NCBI RefSeq assembly: GCF_017355785.1
Contig: NZ_JAFEWE010000006.1
Coordinates: forward strand, 272,889-336,888
Length of the DNA stretch: 64,000 nucleotides
Direction: 5' to 3'
Source of the DNA: Desertivirga arenae
GTDB taxonomy: Bacteria > Bacteroidota > Bacteroidia > Sphingobacteriales > Sphingobacteriaceae
Shown here: piece by piece, positions 15,570 through 25,234 of the stretch
Position numbering within the stretch: the stretch's first letter is position 1
How the letters are laid out: each line of letters begins with the position of its first letter
Position numbers and translations under genes: made by a program
Notes under the pieces: generated by a model
The model's database searches: none
What the model was told of the DNA's origin: nothing
Seen by the model: only the letters and a program-made list of their open reading frames with translations

Positions 15570-18500
15570 CTATTTCAATTCCACCTCGGCTCCATCATTC
15601 CAGTACTTATATTCGGGCGTATAATACAAGTAAACATTGCTTGCTTTGCCTTTATACCTGCCCGGAACTTCAGCCTTTAGATCCAGATTAATGGTTTTCG
15701 CTTCTTTTGCAGCAAAACCCATCCAGTATAACACCAGGTAATTATCGAAGATCTCGTAATAAGCCACCTGTCCCTTTTCCATCAGTTCCTTCAATTGCCA
15801 GGGCTGTGTGGAAAGACCTGCTGGTATACCAATTTTAGTCGTTGTCATAGCCTGAAGATTGCTTTCCTTGTTAGTTATTACGGCAGTCATCCTTACTGTT
15901 TCACCAATGCTCGCGCTGCTTTTATTTAAGCTGGTGGATATACTTATGCTTGCCTTGGAGGAAGTTGGAGGGGTATAAGTCTGATAAGCAACCTCGAGAT
16001 TGTAAGGAATTCCTTCCTGTCCATCTTTATAAGAAACTTCAAAGCTATTCTTACCTTCCAGAATGTACTTAGCCAGCTCGTCATTCTCTTTTACCTGATG
16101 CCCGTTCAAAACAAAATTGACGTCGTTATTTACCAATTGCTTCTGACTTAGCTTAGCATATTCCACAACGGCTTCCAATGCCATAACAGTTGCCTGTGTA
16201 GAGCCGTAACCATAATAGGATTTCTCATTCAACACTTTGGATATAAGTTCCGCCACCAAAGCTATGTCTGGATTTTTTTGACGCATCAGGGCTAAGGCGT
16301 AGAGCGACAGGGTTTCGACACGCAGAGAGGCATCCCTTGAGTTAACAACACTTGTTTCAGAACTCAGCTTACGTTTGGTATAACTTATTTTCAAAGCCTG
16401 CATCAATTCGTTATAATCAGAAACCTTTTTTAGATTATCTGCGGATAGTGCCATTAATGCCAGCTTATAGGCATCTTCACTATTAAAAGCCTGAGTCAAG
16501 GCTGCCTGATATTCCGGCTCAATGTCTTTTCCGAAGCCGGCGGTTGTCATTGCATAAACAATGTAAATGTTGGCAATAGCATTAGGAACCGACGCAAACC
16601 TGTCATAACCACCTGAAGCCAGACGAAAACCTCCTTTTCCATCTCTACGTGCTAAAAGGAAGTTTTTTGTACGTTTCAGCATTGCTTCATCCACTTCCAG
16701 AAACTCCTTCATTGCCGTAAATTCAAGCAATCCATAAGCCGTGAGCGCTTCATGTGCCGGAGCTTTTCCGAACCATTCAAATCCGTTCTCACTGGTCTCG
16801 TACCCTACCAGTCTCTTGTAACCATTTTTTAGATAACCCAATGCTTTGGTTTCAATCTCTCGATTGGCTTTTCCAACCTGTTTCAAATACTTAAGGATGA
16901 AAACATTGGGATAAGTAGTGGAAGAAGTTTGTTCAAAACAACCGTAAGGTTCTCGCAGCATTGATTCAATGCCATTTACCAACTGGCCCTCCACATCTTT
17001 ATAGAGCATAAGCTTAGGTGTAGAGGTTCCATTGATCATTTTGCTGACAGTAAACTCATGTCTTGCCGACTTGTTGCCCGAAAATGTTTCAATAACCGGA
17101 AAGCCTTTTGCTTGCACGGCAATTGGAAATGAAAGCGTTTCCTTTTCGCCCGGACCTGCCACACCAAATTTAATTTCACCACTCGTATTTCTTATTGCTT
17201 CGATAGGCAAAAGAATTTGTAAGGAACTATCACGAGCTATCGAGATGGTACTTTTATAATCTCCTACCTTAATTCCTTCAGGTACCTGTACAGCTATTGT
17301 TGCATCCAATTTCTTCTGTCCGTTATTTTTTATCACTAAAGGAAGCAAAGCCTTGTCCCCTACAGTAAGATAAGGTGGTATTTTAACATCCAGGTTAAGC
17401 GTATTGGTAGTAGTATAGGTGGTATCGGCCCGGCCAAGCAAGCCATTATATCCTATTCCTTCTGTAATTGCGCGAAATGTGGTGGTAGCATCAGAATTAT
17501 AAAACTCTAGCTTGGCGACCCCCTCTCTATTCGTTTGCACCACAGGATTCCAGTAAATGGTCTCCCTGAAATCGGTACGTTCTTCAGTCTCCGTGCTTTT
17601 ATAAGCAGGGACGTAGAATTTCTTTGCAATGGTAAACTGGGGCCCAGTTACATTGACGTACTCCGACTCAAAACTTGCCTTATCGGTCACCTTTATCTTG
17701 AGTTTTCCGGCAATATTCCTTTTCGAGGTGATCAGGATAACGCCATTGGCTCCCCGGCTTCCATAAATAGCCGTTGCACCAGCATCTTTAAGAACCGTAA
17801 TACTTTGAATATCGTTAGGATCTAACTGATTTAGTCCGCTATTACCTACAGGGATACCGTCCACAATAATCAGTGGTTCGCCATTCGCGGCTAATGTGTT
17901 TGCACCTCGTATGCGCACGACAGGAGCAGCACCTGGGTTAGCTACTTCCGTTACCACCAATCCGGGGATTTTCCCTTGTAGTAAATTCCCAAGCCCGAAA
18001 TCCCCGACCGACAAATCCTCTCGCCTAACAGTTACCACCGAGCCTGTAACATTTTGTTTCAACATAGCGCCATACCCTACCACTACCACTTCATTTAAAG
18101 CGTTATTTCCTGCCCCCAGTAGAATATCAAAGGCTTCCTTTTTCGGAGCATTTGCTTCTGCCGGTTCCTTCTTCAGAACGTCTGTTTGTTCAGCAAATGC
18201 GTCAGAAATAATTTTGAGCTGTGCCTGGGCGAAAGAATAATTTAGTCCCGATTGTAGCAATCTGATCTTTATTTTCTGCTTTTTGTCGCCTCCCTGTGCT
18301 AAGATCAAATAGTTACCTGGCTTATCCAGGGAGGGGAAGTAAAATATGCCGTCGTTCTTTGTTTTCAATTGCAGCACCTTCCCATTGGTAATATTCTCGA
18401 TCAGGTAAACTGTCCCCTGCACTGGCTTTCCATCTTCCGCAGTGATAATTCCAAGAACACTGATGTTCTCGCCTAATCCAAACCTGAGCTGTTTTGTCTG

Positions 18501-20072
18501 CTTAACAGGTTCAATAAAATCAAAATATCTATAGCCCTGCGTTAGCGTTAACAGATCGAGGGCTTCAGCTGCTTTGGGTTCATTTTTTTTGAAATAGAAC
18601 TGAGGTTCTTCAATTTTGCCTTCCAGTTCCGAGCTGAGTAATAGCCAGGAGAAAATATGATCCTGTTTATCATCCGCGTAAGACCATAACTTATCGTCAA
18701 CTACTGCAAGGGAAAAATTAGAGGGAACCGGCTTTCCGCTTTGATCTTTACTGGTGATCATCAACTCTACTTTCTCGCGGGGTTTGTAACGGGTCTTGTC
18801 GGTAGCAATACTCACCGTTAATTTCTTATGCTTGTTCAGAAACACAATTCGCTCCGCCAGTGGAATACCGGTAGAAGAAAAAAGGGTAAATTGAGTAATA
18901 CCAACCGGAAAAATGTTCTCATTTACCTCCAGCTCATTCCGTCCCTCTTTCAGGTTCAGCTGTTTCGTATAATAGTTAATCTCCTTACTCTTTCCGGTAA
19001 GCACTATTTTGGTCGTTGAAGTACTGTTTATGCTTACTACTACCTTTCCCTCTTGCCTATTAAGCTGAAGTGCTACGCCTTCATCCATAACTTTTGGCAG
19101 AGGATACCGGGTTTTATTTCCGCTGGCTGAGAGAATCAAAGCCTTATAAACCATGCCCGACTTAGGTGCTATTTCAACTTTACCCATTCCAAACTTATAA
19201 CTTTCAAAATGGGCGACCGTATTTCCCTCACCATCTTCAATTATTCCCTTTACATCTACCGGCTTTCCAAATTCATTGATTGCTTTAAAGGCCAGCCTTG
19301 ATTTTACACCAGCAACAAAAGTTCCGCCCTCCGGCATAAATTGAAGGTCGATCTTATCCAGCGTGATCGGAATACTACGTGAAATAGATTCGACGAAAGC
19401 GTCGTGACTGAGCGTAACGGTCAATAGGCCATCAGTAGTTGCCAGGTCTTTCGGCAGATCAAAGCTGATACTTGCTTTACCAGTCGCATCTGTTTTCAAA
19501 GCCTGCGCTTCACCTGTTTTCCCGCCGATAGACACTTTGAAATGTCCATTCAGGTTCGCCAGAGGTTTGTCGGCTAATGTTCTTGCTGAGAAATCGGCTT
19601 TTACCCTGCTTCCTGGGCCATATCCCTTCTCCGGAAAATCCAATTTCATCAACAATCTTGGAGAGATCACTTTTTGCACGTTGAACTCCTTGCTGAAGAA
19701 CTTCGAGTCGTTCTCGTTCCTCATCCAGGAGGTATAGGCTTTCAGTTTATATACTCCACCTACTGCATTTTCCTGGATAGCGAAAGCACCTTCTGCATAT
19801 CCGTTTTCAATCTTATAGCTTTGCTTTTCAACAACAGTACCCGATGGGCCAACAATTTCAACATAAGCTATTTTGCTTGGTGCAACTGGCTTTTGATCCT
19901 TGCCGTCTACCAGGTATAATTTATAGAACAACACCTCGCCCTGCTTGAAGAACACGTGGTTAGTGTGGATATAGATCTTTTCCTTTTGATATTGAGATAC
20001 GTTTTGCGCTTTTGCATTCAATGCAGCAGCAATCATGGAAATAAAGAATATAAAGAGAGATAATGTTTTCAT
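15570..20072 (-). CDS. Thioester alpha-2-macroglobulin-like protein with embedded SusC-type TonB plug domain
   Basis: 1500 residues. Sec signal peptide 1-22, no lipobox. Domains in order: macroglobulin (MG) beta-sandwiches about 25-520 (KIYIHTNHVFFKQGEVLFY is the MG1/MG2-type start); a carboxypeptidase-regulatory-like sandwich about 531-605; the linker LNEVVVVGYG (659-668), which includes the TonB-box-like region of SusC proteins; a complete SusC plug to about 786 (QGKIPGLVV, VRIRGANTL, PLIIVDGIPV, ITVLKDAGATAIYGSRGANGV); the A2M segment about 832-872 (FRETIYWNPVVQT); an intact thioester motif GCFEQ (C1045, Q1048) with the alpha-alpha toroid behind it; and a C-terminal MG8-like domain. A2M proteins trap proteases; the plug normally sits inside a TonB barrel. 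The partner barrel gene lies 5 bp upstream and has no plug. Two halves of a SusC receptor therefore appear to be split over two proteins. The function is inferred. Confidence 0.92.
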   Translation of the reverse strand: MKTLSLFIFFISMIAAALNAKAQNVSQYQKEKIYIHTNHVFFKQGEVLFYKLYLVDGKDQKPVAPSKIAYVEIVGPSGTVVEKQSYKIENGYAEGAFAIQENAVGGVYKLKAYTSWMRNENDSKFFSKEFNVQKVISPRLLMKLDFPEKGYGPGSRVKADFSARTLADKPLANLNGHFKVSIGGKTGEAQALKTDATGKASISFDLPKDLATTDGLLTVTLSHDAFVESISRSIPITLDKIDLQFMPEGGTFVAGVKSRLAFKAINEFGKPVDVKGIIEDGEGNTVAHFESYKFGMGKVEIAPKSGMVYKALILSASGNKTRYPLPKVMDEGVALQLNRQEGKVVVSINSTSTTKIVLTGKSKEINYYTKQLNLKEGRNELEVNENIFPVGITQFTLFSSTGIPLAERIVFLNKHKKLTVSIATDKTRYKPREKVELMITSKDQSGKPVPSNFSLAVVDDKLWSYADDKQDHIFSWLLLSSELEGKIEEPQFYFKKNEPKAAEALDLLTLTQGYRYFDFIEPVKQTKQLRFGLGENISVLGIITAEDGKPVQGTVYLIENITNGKVLQLKTKNDGIFYFPSLDKPGNYLILAQGGDKKQKIKIRLLQSGLNYSFAQAQLKIISDAFAEQTDVLKKEPAEANAPKKEAFDILLGAGNNALNEVVVVGYGAMLKQNVTGSVVTVRREDLSVGDFGLGNLLQGKIPGLVVTEVANPGAAPVVRIRGANTLAANGEPLIIVDGIPVGNSGLNQLDPNDIQSITVLKDAGATAIYGSRGANGVILITSKRNIAGKLKIKVTDKASFESEYVNVTGPQFTIAKKFYVPAYKSTETEERTDFRETIYWNPVVQTNREGVAKLEFYNSDATTTFRAITEGIGYNGLLGRADTTYTTTNTLNLDVKIPPYLTVGDKALLPLVIKNNGQKKLDATIAVQVPEGIKVGDYKSTISIARDSSLQILLPIEAIRNTSGEIKFGVAGPGEKETLSFPIAVQAKGFPVIETFSGNKSARHEFTVSKMINGTSTPKLMLYKDVEGQLVNGIESMLREPYGCFEQTSSTTYPNVFILKYLKQVGKANREIETKALGYLKNGYKRLVGYETSENGFEWFGKAPAHEALTAYGLLEFTAMKEFLEVDEAMLKRTKNFLLARRDGKGGFRLASGGYDRFASVPNAIANIYIVYAMTTAGFGKDIEPEYQAALTQAFNSEDAYKLALMALSADNLKKVSDYNELMQALKISYTKRKLSSETSVVNSRDASLRVETLSLYALALMRQKNPDIALVAELISKVLNEKSYYGYGSTQATVMALEAVVEYAKLSQKQLVNNDVNFVLNGHQVKENDELAKYILEGKNSFEVSYKDGQEGIPYNLEVAYQTYTPPTSSKASISISTSLNKSSASIGETVRMTAVITNKESNLQAMTTTKIGIPAGLSTQPWQLKELMEKGQVAYYEIFDNYLVLYWMGFAAKEAKTINLDLKAEVPGRYKGKASNVYLYYTPEYKYWNDGAEVELK
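17715..18101 (-). other. Region coding for the TonB plug domain inside the A2M protein
   Basis: Codes for residues 658-786. It sits just before the A2M/MG7 segment, the place where A2M proteins usually carry the protease bait region. It contains every landmark of a SusC plug, from EVVVVGYG to the final GANGVILITSKR. Confidence 0.88.
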
Positions 20073-20077
20073 GTGGT

Positions 20078-22621
20078 TTAGAATTGAAGGGATACGTTTA
20101 CACCGAAGTTTTTTGTAGAGGGAAGGTTAAAGAAATCCAGCCCTTGTCCATTTGCCTGATCGTACATCAACTGATCAGGATCAACACCTTGATAAGCTGT
20201 CCAGATAATGATGTTCTTTGCATAGGCGGTAAATAGAACTCTCTGCGCTAATTTCTTTATAGGAAGCGTGTAGGTGACCGATACATTCCTCAGCCTCAGG
20301 GCATCTGCTTTTTCAATATAATCGCTTGCCACACCTCCTGCTCCATACCTCAGGAATTTAGACTGCTCCAAGGGGCGGGCGAGGTCGTAGAAACTCACCG
20401 GCTTCGTATTCACATTTCCGTCGGCAGTAAGGCCTTCAAACACATAATTGGAAATTGTCCTTTCTTCTGCTGAGCTTTTACTTCGTCCGTAGTAATCAAG
20501 GAAAGCTTTTGTGCCGTTCCAAACATCACCTCCTTTCTTATATTCCCAGTCCAGGTTCAGGTCCCACTGCTTCAAATTAAGGTTTTGTGAGAGCTTAAGG
20601 GTAAAGTCGGGTATTGGGTTACCTATTTCCGAAGTCGATGTATTGGCAATGGGAAAACCTTCATTATCTATAACAAGATTTCCCTTGGTGTCTCTCAGGT
20701 AGGTTGTTCCGACCAGTACACCTAAGGGTTTGCCTTCTACCAGGGCTTTATTAACTGTTGAGAATCCGGCAACAGGAGCATAGTTATAACCATTAGCAAC
20801 TTTGGTCACCTTATTGGTCCATTTGTAGAAAGATAAAGTTTGACTAAGCCTGAATCTGTTGGACCAAGGTGTACGATGGGTGAATTCAACTTCTCCTCCA
20901 TCAGAACGTATCTCGGCCAGATTTTTAAGCACGATCTCTCCCCTCTCCACTGTGGGAAGCACCTCATCTTTAGACTTTCTGGTGAAGAAAGAAGCTGTAA
21001 ACTGGAAAAGGTGACTATCAAACAGTTCAATCCTGGATGTGAATTCAAAATTCTTCACTGGTTTAACTTGATAAAATCCTGAGGCTTCTTTGAAGGGCAG
21101 GAATAAAAATGAACTCTCAGGCCTAAGTGAGGTTGACTCATACCAGGAATAAGATGTTGAAGGAGACACCTCCGTATAAAACCTATTATAGGTAGCTGCT
21201 ATTTTGAGTGGCAACCTGCGGTTATTAAAAAGGTTCTCAAACCGGATAAACCCGTCAACTTTAGGAAGGAAATAAGCGCCATTTGTAAAAGTGGAAGAGC
21301 GATAGGTTTTATTTCCCAGGTTTAAAGCTCCGTCTATATTCTGACCATCGTAATTGGTCTCGTATAATCCTACAAATTCGTCAACCTTACGTTTATACTG
21401 ATAATTTCTGACAAGAGGCTTATAATCAATTTCCGTTTGCAGATCCGCTCTGGTATAGGCAAGCTTAGCAGTCGACTTATACTTCGGGTTATTGTATTTA
21501 ATTACCAATTCCGCAAAACCATCCAGGGTAAACCGCCTGTCGTCTTTCTCCCTTTTCAGATGGAAGCCCGTCTCATAAAAAGCCGAGCCGGATTTTAGTG
21601 ATTCATCAGAATTGAGAGCTAGTCCTTCCAGAGTAGTACCAGCTCCCAGAGTAAACCTGCCTGTTTTAAATCTTGCAGACAGGTTACCTGTCTGCTGAAA
21701 ATTACGAGAATAGTGCCCGTTATTGTGCAATAGATAAAAGGGGTTATCACTTCTACCCGAATAGGTACGTTGAACCCCGTCCCCCTGCTCATCGCCATAG
21801 CTGTTATTAAAGCTTACAGGTGTTAGCAGACTATTCTGGTACACCCTATTCAAGAAACCTCCCCGGTTATCATTGCTGAAGCGGGTTCTATAGGCCGAGT
21901 AAGCTCCGATAAAATTAAATTTCCAAACTGCGGCATCAAAGTTGGCAGAAACGTTTTCGGAGGAATTCGAGTTAGCTCGCATGATCATCCCTTCCCTGCC
22001 TGTTCCCGCCTTCAGTTGAAGATTCCATTTTTTAGTATAGCCCAACCCTTGTGATAACCTAAAGGAAAGTGCCTGATTCTGCAGCAAGCCATTTCGGAGA
22101 ATTCCGTTATCAAAAGCCTGAGCTGATAAGCCATTGCCCGATCCTGCAGGAACCAGCCGACCGTTAGGATCATAAGCATTGTGACTACCGTCGTATTCCA
22201 GTTCAGTAATCGCAGGTCCAAAGCTGAAAGTCTCCCCAGTCTCTGGTCCCCGGAATTCTGTTTTTCCTTGAAAAGTATTGTTCCTTCCCTGTGCATACAT
22301 GGATTGTGTAGCCGGAGAATTATTGGGCGAGCTAAAGGCAAAGGCAGAACTAAAGACTCCTCCAAACTCGATGTATTCTGTGGTTACCGGCTCAATCGTT
22401 AACTGCTTATTTTTAAACCTAAGGCCAGATACCGGTTGTCTATACCAGTAAGTTTGCTTTAGTCGACCTGTCTTTATAGAATCAGTCTTTATCGCAATAC
22501 TTTTATTTAAAGAATCGCTCCTAATTAAAGATAAATAGTCCTCTGATATAACAGGTTTTACGGGCTCCTGTGCAAAAAGACCTTTTGTGGTTAGTAGTAA
22601 AAGGAATAGATATTTATTCAT
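20078..22621 (-). CDS. TonB-dependent-receptor-type outer-membrane beta-barrel without plug domain
   Basis: 847 residues. Signal peptide 1-18 (LFAQ). The mature protein goes from a short linker directly into barrel strands from about residue 55 on; alternating aromatic/polar strands and long loops with aromatic belts run to the end. The last third is SusC-like (NPIPDFTLKLSQNLNLKQWD, KADALRLRNVSVTYTLP, YAKNIIIWTAYQGVDPD) and it ends in QF, the OMP C-terminal signature. Neither the CarboxypepD_reg domain nor any plug motif (VVVGYG, IRG, VDG, LKDA) is present, and no remnant lies upstream. The plug is in the next gene, 5 bp downstream. First gene of a three-gene operon; it diverges from a GH31 gene. 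Confidence 0.9.
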   Translation of the reverse strand: MNKYLFLLLLTTKGLFAQEPVKPVISEDYLSLIRSDSLNKSIAIKTDSIKTGRLKQTYWYRQPVSGLRFKNKQLTIEPVTTEYIEFGGVFSSAFAFSSPNNSPATQSMYAQGRNNTFQGKTEFRGPETGETFSFGPAITELEYDGSHNAYDPNGRLVPAGSGNGLSAQAFDNGILRNGLLQNQALSFRLSQGLGYTKKWNLQLKAGTGREGMIMRANSNSSENVSANFDAAVWKFNFIGAYSAYRTRFSNDNRGGFLNRVYQNSLLTPVSFNNSYGDEQGDGVQRTYSGRSDNPFYLLHNNGHYSRNFQQTGNLSARFKTGRFTLGAGTTLEGLALNSDESLKSGSAFYETGFHLKREKDDRRFTLDGFAELVIKYNNPKYKSTAKLAYTRADLQTEIDYKPLVRNYQYKRKVDEFVGLYETNYDGQNIDGALNLGNKTYRSSTFTNGAYFLPKVDGFIRFENLFNNRRLPLKIAATYNRFYTEVSPSTSYSWYESTSLRPESSFLFLPFKEASGFYQVKPVKNFEFTSRIELFDSHLFQFTASFFTRKSKDEVLPTVERGEIVLKNLAEIRSDGGEVEFTHRTPWSNRFRLSQTLSFYKWTNKVTKVANGYNYAPVAGFSTVNKALVEGKPLGVLVGTTYLRDTKGNLVIDNEGFPIANTSTSEIGNPIPDFTLKLSQNLNLKQWDLNLDWEYKKGGDVWNGTKAFLDYYGRSKSSAEERTISNYVFEGLTADGNVNTKPVSFYDLARPLEQSKFLRYGAGGVASDYIEKADALRLRNVSVTYTLPIKKLAQRVLFTAYAKNIIIWTAYQGVDPDQLMYDQANGQGLDFFNLPSTKNFGVNVSLQF

Positions 22622-22996
22622 ACGGTGAATAAGGGTTTTGGCAAGGCATCGACCATCGCTGCTGCGAGTTACCAGATGCTGAATCTACAAAATTCCATAA
22701 AGTATTTTCAGAATTGTGTGAAAGGACTAGTTAGGCAATCCAACAACCTTCAAAAAAAGGAAAATCTTTTACTAAAAGCTTCCGTTTTTAGCAATAGTCG
22801 CCCGGAAACGCTTAGATTTTTTTATAAAATGAACGCTTTAGTAATTCTCAAACACCTCACTATGAGCAACTTTAAAAAAATACAATTTAGATTTATTGTA
22901 GATCCGGGTAAAATCAAGCGGTATCACTTCACATTGTCTATACCTTAGCAAATACTGCGGGATAATTCCAAATCTATTATCCCTGTTAAAAAAATT
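22622..22996 (+). other. Divergent intergenic region, 375 bp
   Basis: Separates the minus-strand barrel/A2M operon from the plus-strand GH31 gene and must hold both promoters. The only clear structure is the inverted repeat at 22959-22983. A 107-codon open frame (22625-22948) on the plus strand has no protein-like features and was not called. No plug-domain remnant was found on the minus strand. Confidence 0.6.
22959..22983. promoter_or_regulatory. Operator-like inverted repeat upstream of GH31 gene
   Basis: GGGATAAT (22959-22966) and ATTATCCC (22976-22983) form a perfect 8-bp inverted repeat with a 9-base spacer, ending 13 bp before the GH31 start codon. It has no U-tract, so a protein-binding site is more likely than a terminator. 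The cognate regulator is unknown. Confidence 0.45.
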
Positions 22997-25162
22997 ATGA
23001 ACTTAAATAGACTAACCTTTTTTACAGCACTGCTGTTATCCTCTACTGTTTTTGCCAAGGAAGTACCTGTTCAGAAAGTAGCCCTGGTCGGTGACCGGAT
23101 AGTGGAATTTATCCCCGCCGGATTTGATAAAAGTAAAACACCTTCCCTCATCCTAAAGGCAGAACCTATTTCTAAAGGAACTGTCCCTCGCAATTGGAGA
23201 TTGCGGCCCAGCTTTAGCCTTACCGACGATAAAGCAGAGGCGGTTCTTAACCTCCCTGCTGGGGTAAGTCTTTATGGCGGAGGTGAAGTTACAGGTCCCC
23301 TCCTGAGGAATGGGAAGACGATTAAATTATGGAATACAGATACAGGCGCCTATGGCGTCGAAGAGGGTAAAAGGTTATATCAAAGCCATCCTTGGGTGAT
23401 GGGGGTAAGACAAGATGGTACCGCTTTCGGGATCATTTTCGACAGCAGCTGGAAAGCCGAATTGCAAACGGAATCGAACCAGATCAGGTACAAATCTGAA
23501 GGTGCATTGTTCCGTACCTATATCATCGACCGTGAATCTCCACAAGCTGTTCTGAAAGGACTGGCAGAATTAACAGGGACTATTGAAATGCCTCCCTTAT
23601 GGTCATTGGGTTACCACCAATGCCGTTTCTCTTACGGCTCAGAACAAAAAGTCAGAGAAATTGCCACAACCTTCCGCGACAAGAAGATCCCATGCGATGT
23701 GATCTGGATGGATATTGATTATATGGACGGGTACCGAGTATTTACTTTTCACCCTAAAAACTTCCCGAATCCTACAGCCTTGAATGATGAGCTGCATCAG
23801 AAAGGTTTTCGCGCTGTTTATATGATCGACCCGGGAGTAAAACAAGATAAGGATTACAACATTTATAAATCCGGCTCGGCTAATAACGTTTGGGTAAGGA
23901 ACAATGATGGAACGGACTATATTGGCAAAGTATGGCCAGGAGATTGTACCTTCCCTGACTTTACCAATCCTCAGGCCCGCAACTGGTGGTCTGGGCTATA
24001 TAAAGACTTCCTGGCAACTGGCATAGACGGTGTGTGGAACGATATGAACGAGCCGGCCATTAATGATAATCATCTTCCTGATGGCCAAAGAACAGGCACT
24101 ATGCCAACTACCATTATGCATAAAGGCGGAGGAGATCTGCCTGCCGGGCCCCATCTTCTATATCATAACGCCTACGGTCGCCTGATGGTCGAAGCAAGCC
24201 GCAAGGGGATTATGGATGCAAATCCCAACAAACGTCCCTTCCTTTTAACCCGTGCTAACCTTCTGGGCGGACAACGATACGCCGCTACCTGGACGGGCGA
24301 TAACATGGCCAGCTGGGACCATTTGAAATTATCAGTGCCCATGTCAATCACTTTAGGACTCTCAGGGCAACCTTTTAACGGGCCAGATATTGGTGGATTT
24401 CTGGAAAACACTTCAGGAGAACTTTGGGCTAACTGGTTAGGATTTGGAGCCTTGATGCCATTCGCAAGAGGGCATGCTTGTGCAGGCACTAACGATAAAG
24501 AGCCATGGGCTTATGGAGAAGCCATTGAAAAAACTTCCCGTATAGCTTTAGAGCGTCGTTACCGCCTCCTTCCTTACCTCTATACCCAATTCTATAACGC
24601 AGCAAAAACCGGATTACCTGTAATGGCTCCGGTATTCTTCGCCAATCCGGCTGATATGCGATTACGAAAAGAAGAACAAGCTTTCTTATTGGGAGAAGAC
24701 CTTTTAGTGATCCCTGCTTTTGCGAAAGATCCGGAACTTCCTTCAGGCATCTGGGAAGAGCTGAGTATCGTGGAGGGCGACATGAGCGATAAGTACCAGG
24801 CGAAACTAAAAATTAAAGGAGGTTCGATCATACCTGCAGGAAAAATCATTCAGAATACTACTGAGAAATCTTTTGATCCTCTTACCCTGATTGTTTGCCC
24901 TGATAAAATGGGTACGGCCACGGGTCAGTTATATTTAGATGCAGGAGAGGGATGGGGTTTCAAAAAAGGCGATTACTCATTGTTAAGCTTTACAGCTAAA
25001 AAGACCGGAAATAGCCTAAATATCAAACTTGCCTCTAAAAAGGGAAGCCGGAACCCGGAAACAGAAATACAAAAGATCAATGCAGAAGTACTAATTAATG
25101 GAAAGGTTTACAAAGGTAGCGGTAGTTTGAAAAGTGGGATCCAGGTTGCTTTAGTGAATTAA
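22997..25162 (+). CDS. Glycoside hydrolase family 31, alpha-glucosidase type
   Basis: 721 residues with signal peptide 1-20 (TVFA), so periplasmic or exported. N-terminal beta-sandwich with SLYGGGEVTG; the (beta/alpha)8 barrel starts at about residue 200. The catalytic nucleophile is D349 in WNDMNEPA and the acid/base is D435 in TWTGDN; HQCRFSYGSE and VIWMDIDYMDGYRVFT are the usual subsite -1 segments of GH31 alpha-glucosidases. Releases terminal alpha-glucose from oligosaccharides. It is followed by its own strong terminator, then by a SusR-like regulator and a Sus locus, so it probably works on products imported there. Confidence 0.93.
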   Translation: MNLNRLTFFTALLLSSTVFAKEVPVQKVALVGDRIVEFIPAGFDKSKTPSLILKAEPISKGTVPRNWRLRPSFSLTDDKAEAVLNLPAGVSLYGGGEVTGPLLRNGKTIKLWNTDTGAYGVEEGKRLYQSHPWVMGVRQDGTAFGIIFDSSWKAELQTESNQIRYKSEGALFRTYIIDRESPQAVLKGLAELTGTIEMPPLWSLGYHQCRFSYGSEQKVREIATTFRDKKIPCDVIWMDIDYMDGYRVFTFHPKNFPNPTALNDELHQKGFRAVYMIDPGVKQDKDYNIYKSGSANNVWVRNNDGTDYIGKVWPGDCTFPDFTNPQARNWWSGLYKDFLATGIDGVWNDMNEPAINDNHLPDGQRTGTMPTTIMHKGGGDLPAGPHLLYHNAYGRLMVEASRKGIMDANPNKRPFLLTRANLLGGQRYAATWTGDNMASWDHLKLSVPMSITLGLSGQPFNGPDIGGFLENTSGELWANWLGFGALMPFARGHACAGTNDKEPWAYGEAIEKTSRIALERRYRLLPYLYTQFYNAAKTGLPVMAPVFFANPADMRLRKEEQAFLLGEDLLVIPAFAKDPELPSGIWEELSIVEGDMSDKYQAKLKIKGGSIIPAGKIIQNTTEKSFDPLTLIVCPDKMGTATGQLYLDAGEGWGFKKGDYSLLSFTAKKTGNSLNIKLASKKGSRNPETEIQKINAEVLINGKVYKGSGSLKSGIQVALVN

Positions 25163-25195
25163 GATCACTTCACTCCTACCAGCAAGATGGCAGTC

Positions 25196-25234
25196 GAGGC
25201 AGAACTTCTTTGATAAATAAGTTCTGCCTCTTTT
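25196..25234 (+). terminator. Terminator after GH31 gene
   Basis: A perfect 12-bp stem, GAGGCAGAACTT (25196-25207) with AAGTTCTGCCTC (25219-25230), followed by TTTT. Confidence 0.85.

Noticed and set aside
22625..22948. 107-codon plus-strand frame in the divergent spacer before GH31
   Set aside because: No signal peptide, domain or sensible composition. It overlaps the region needed for two promoters.
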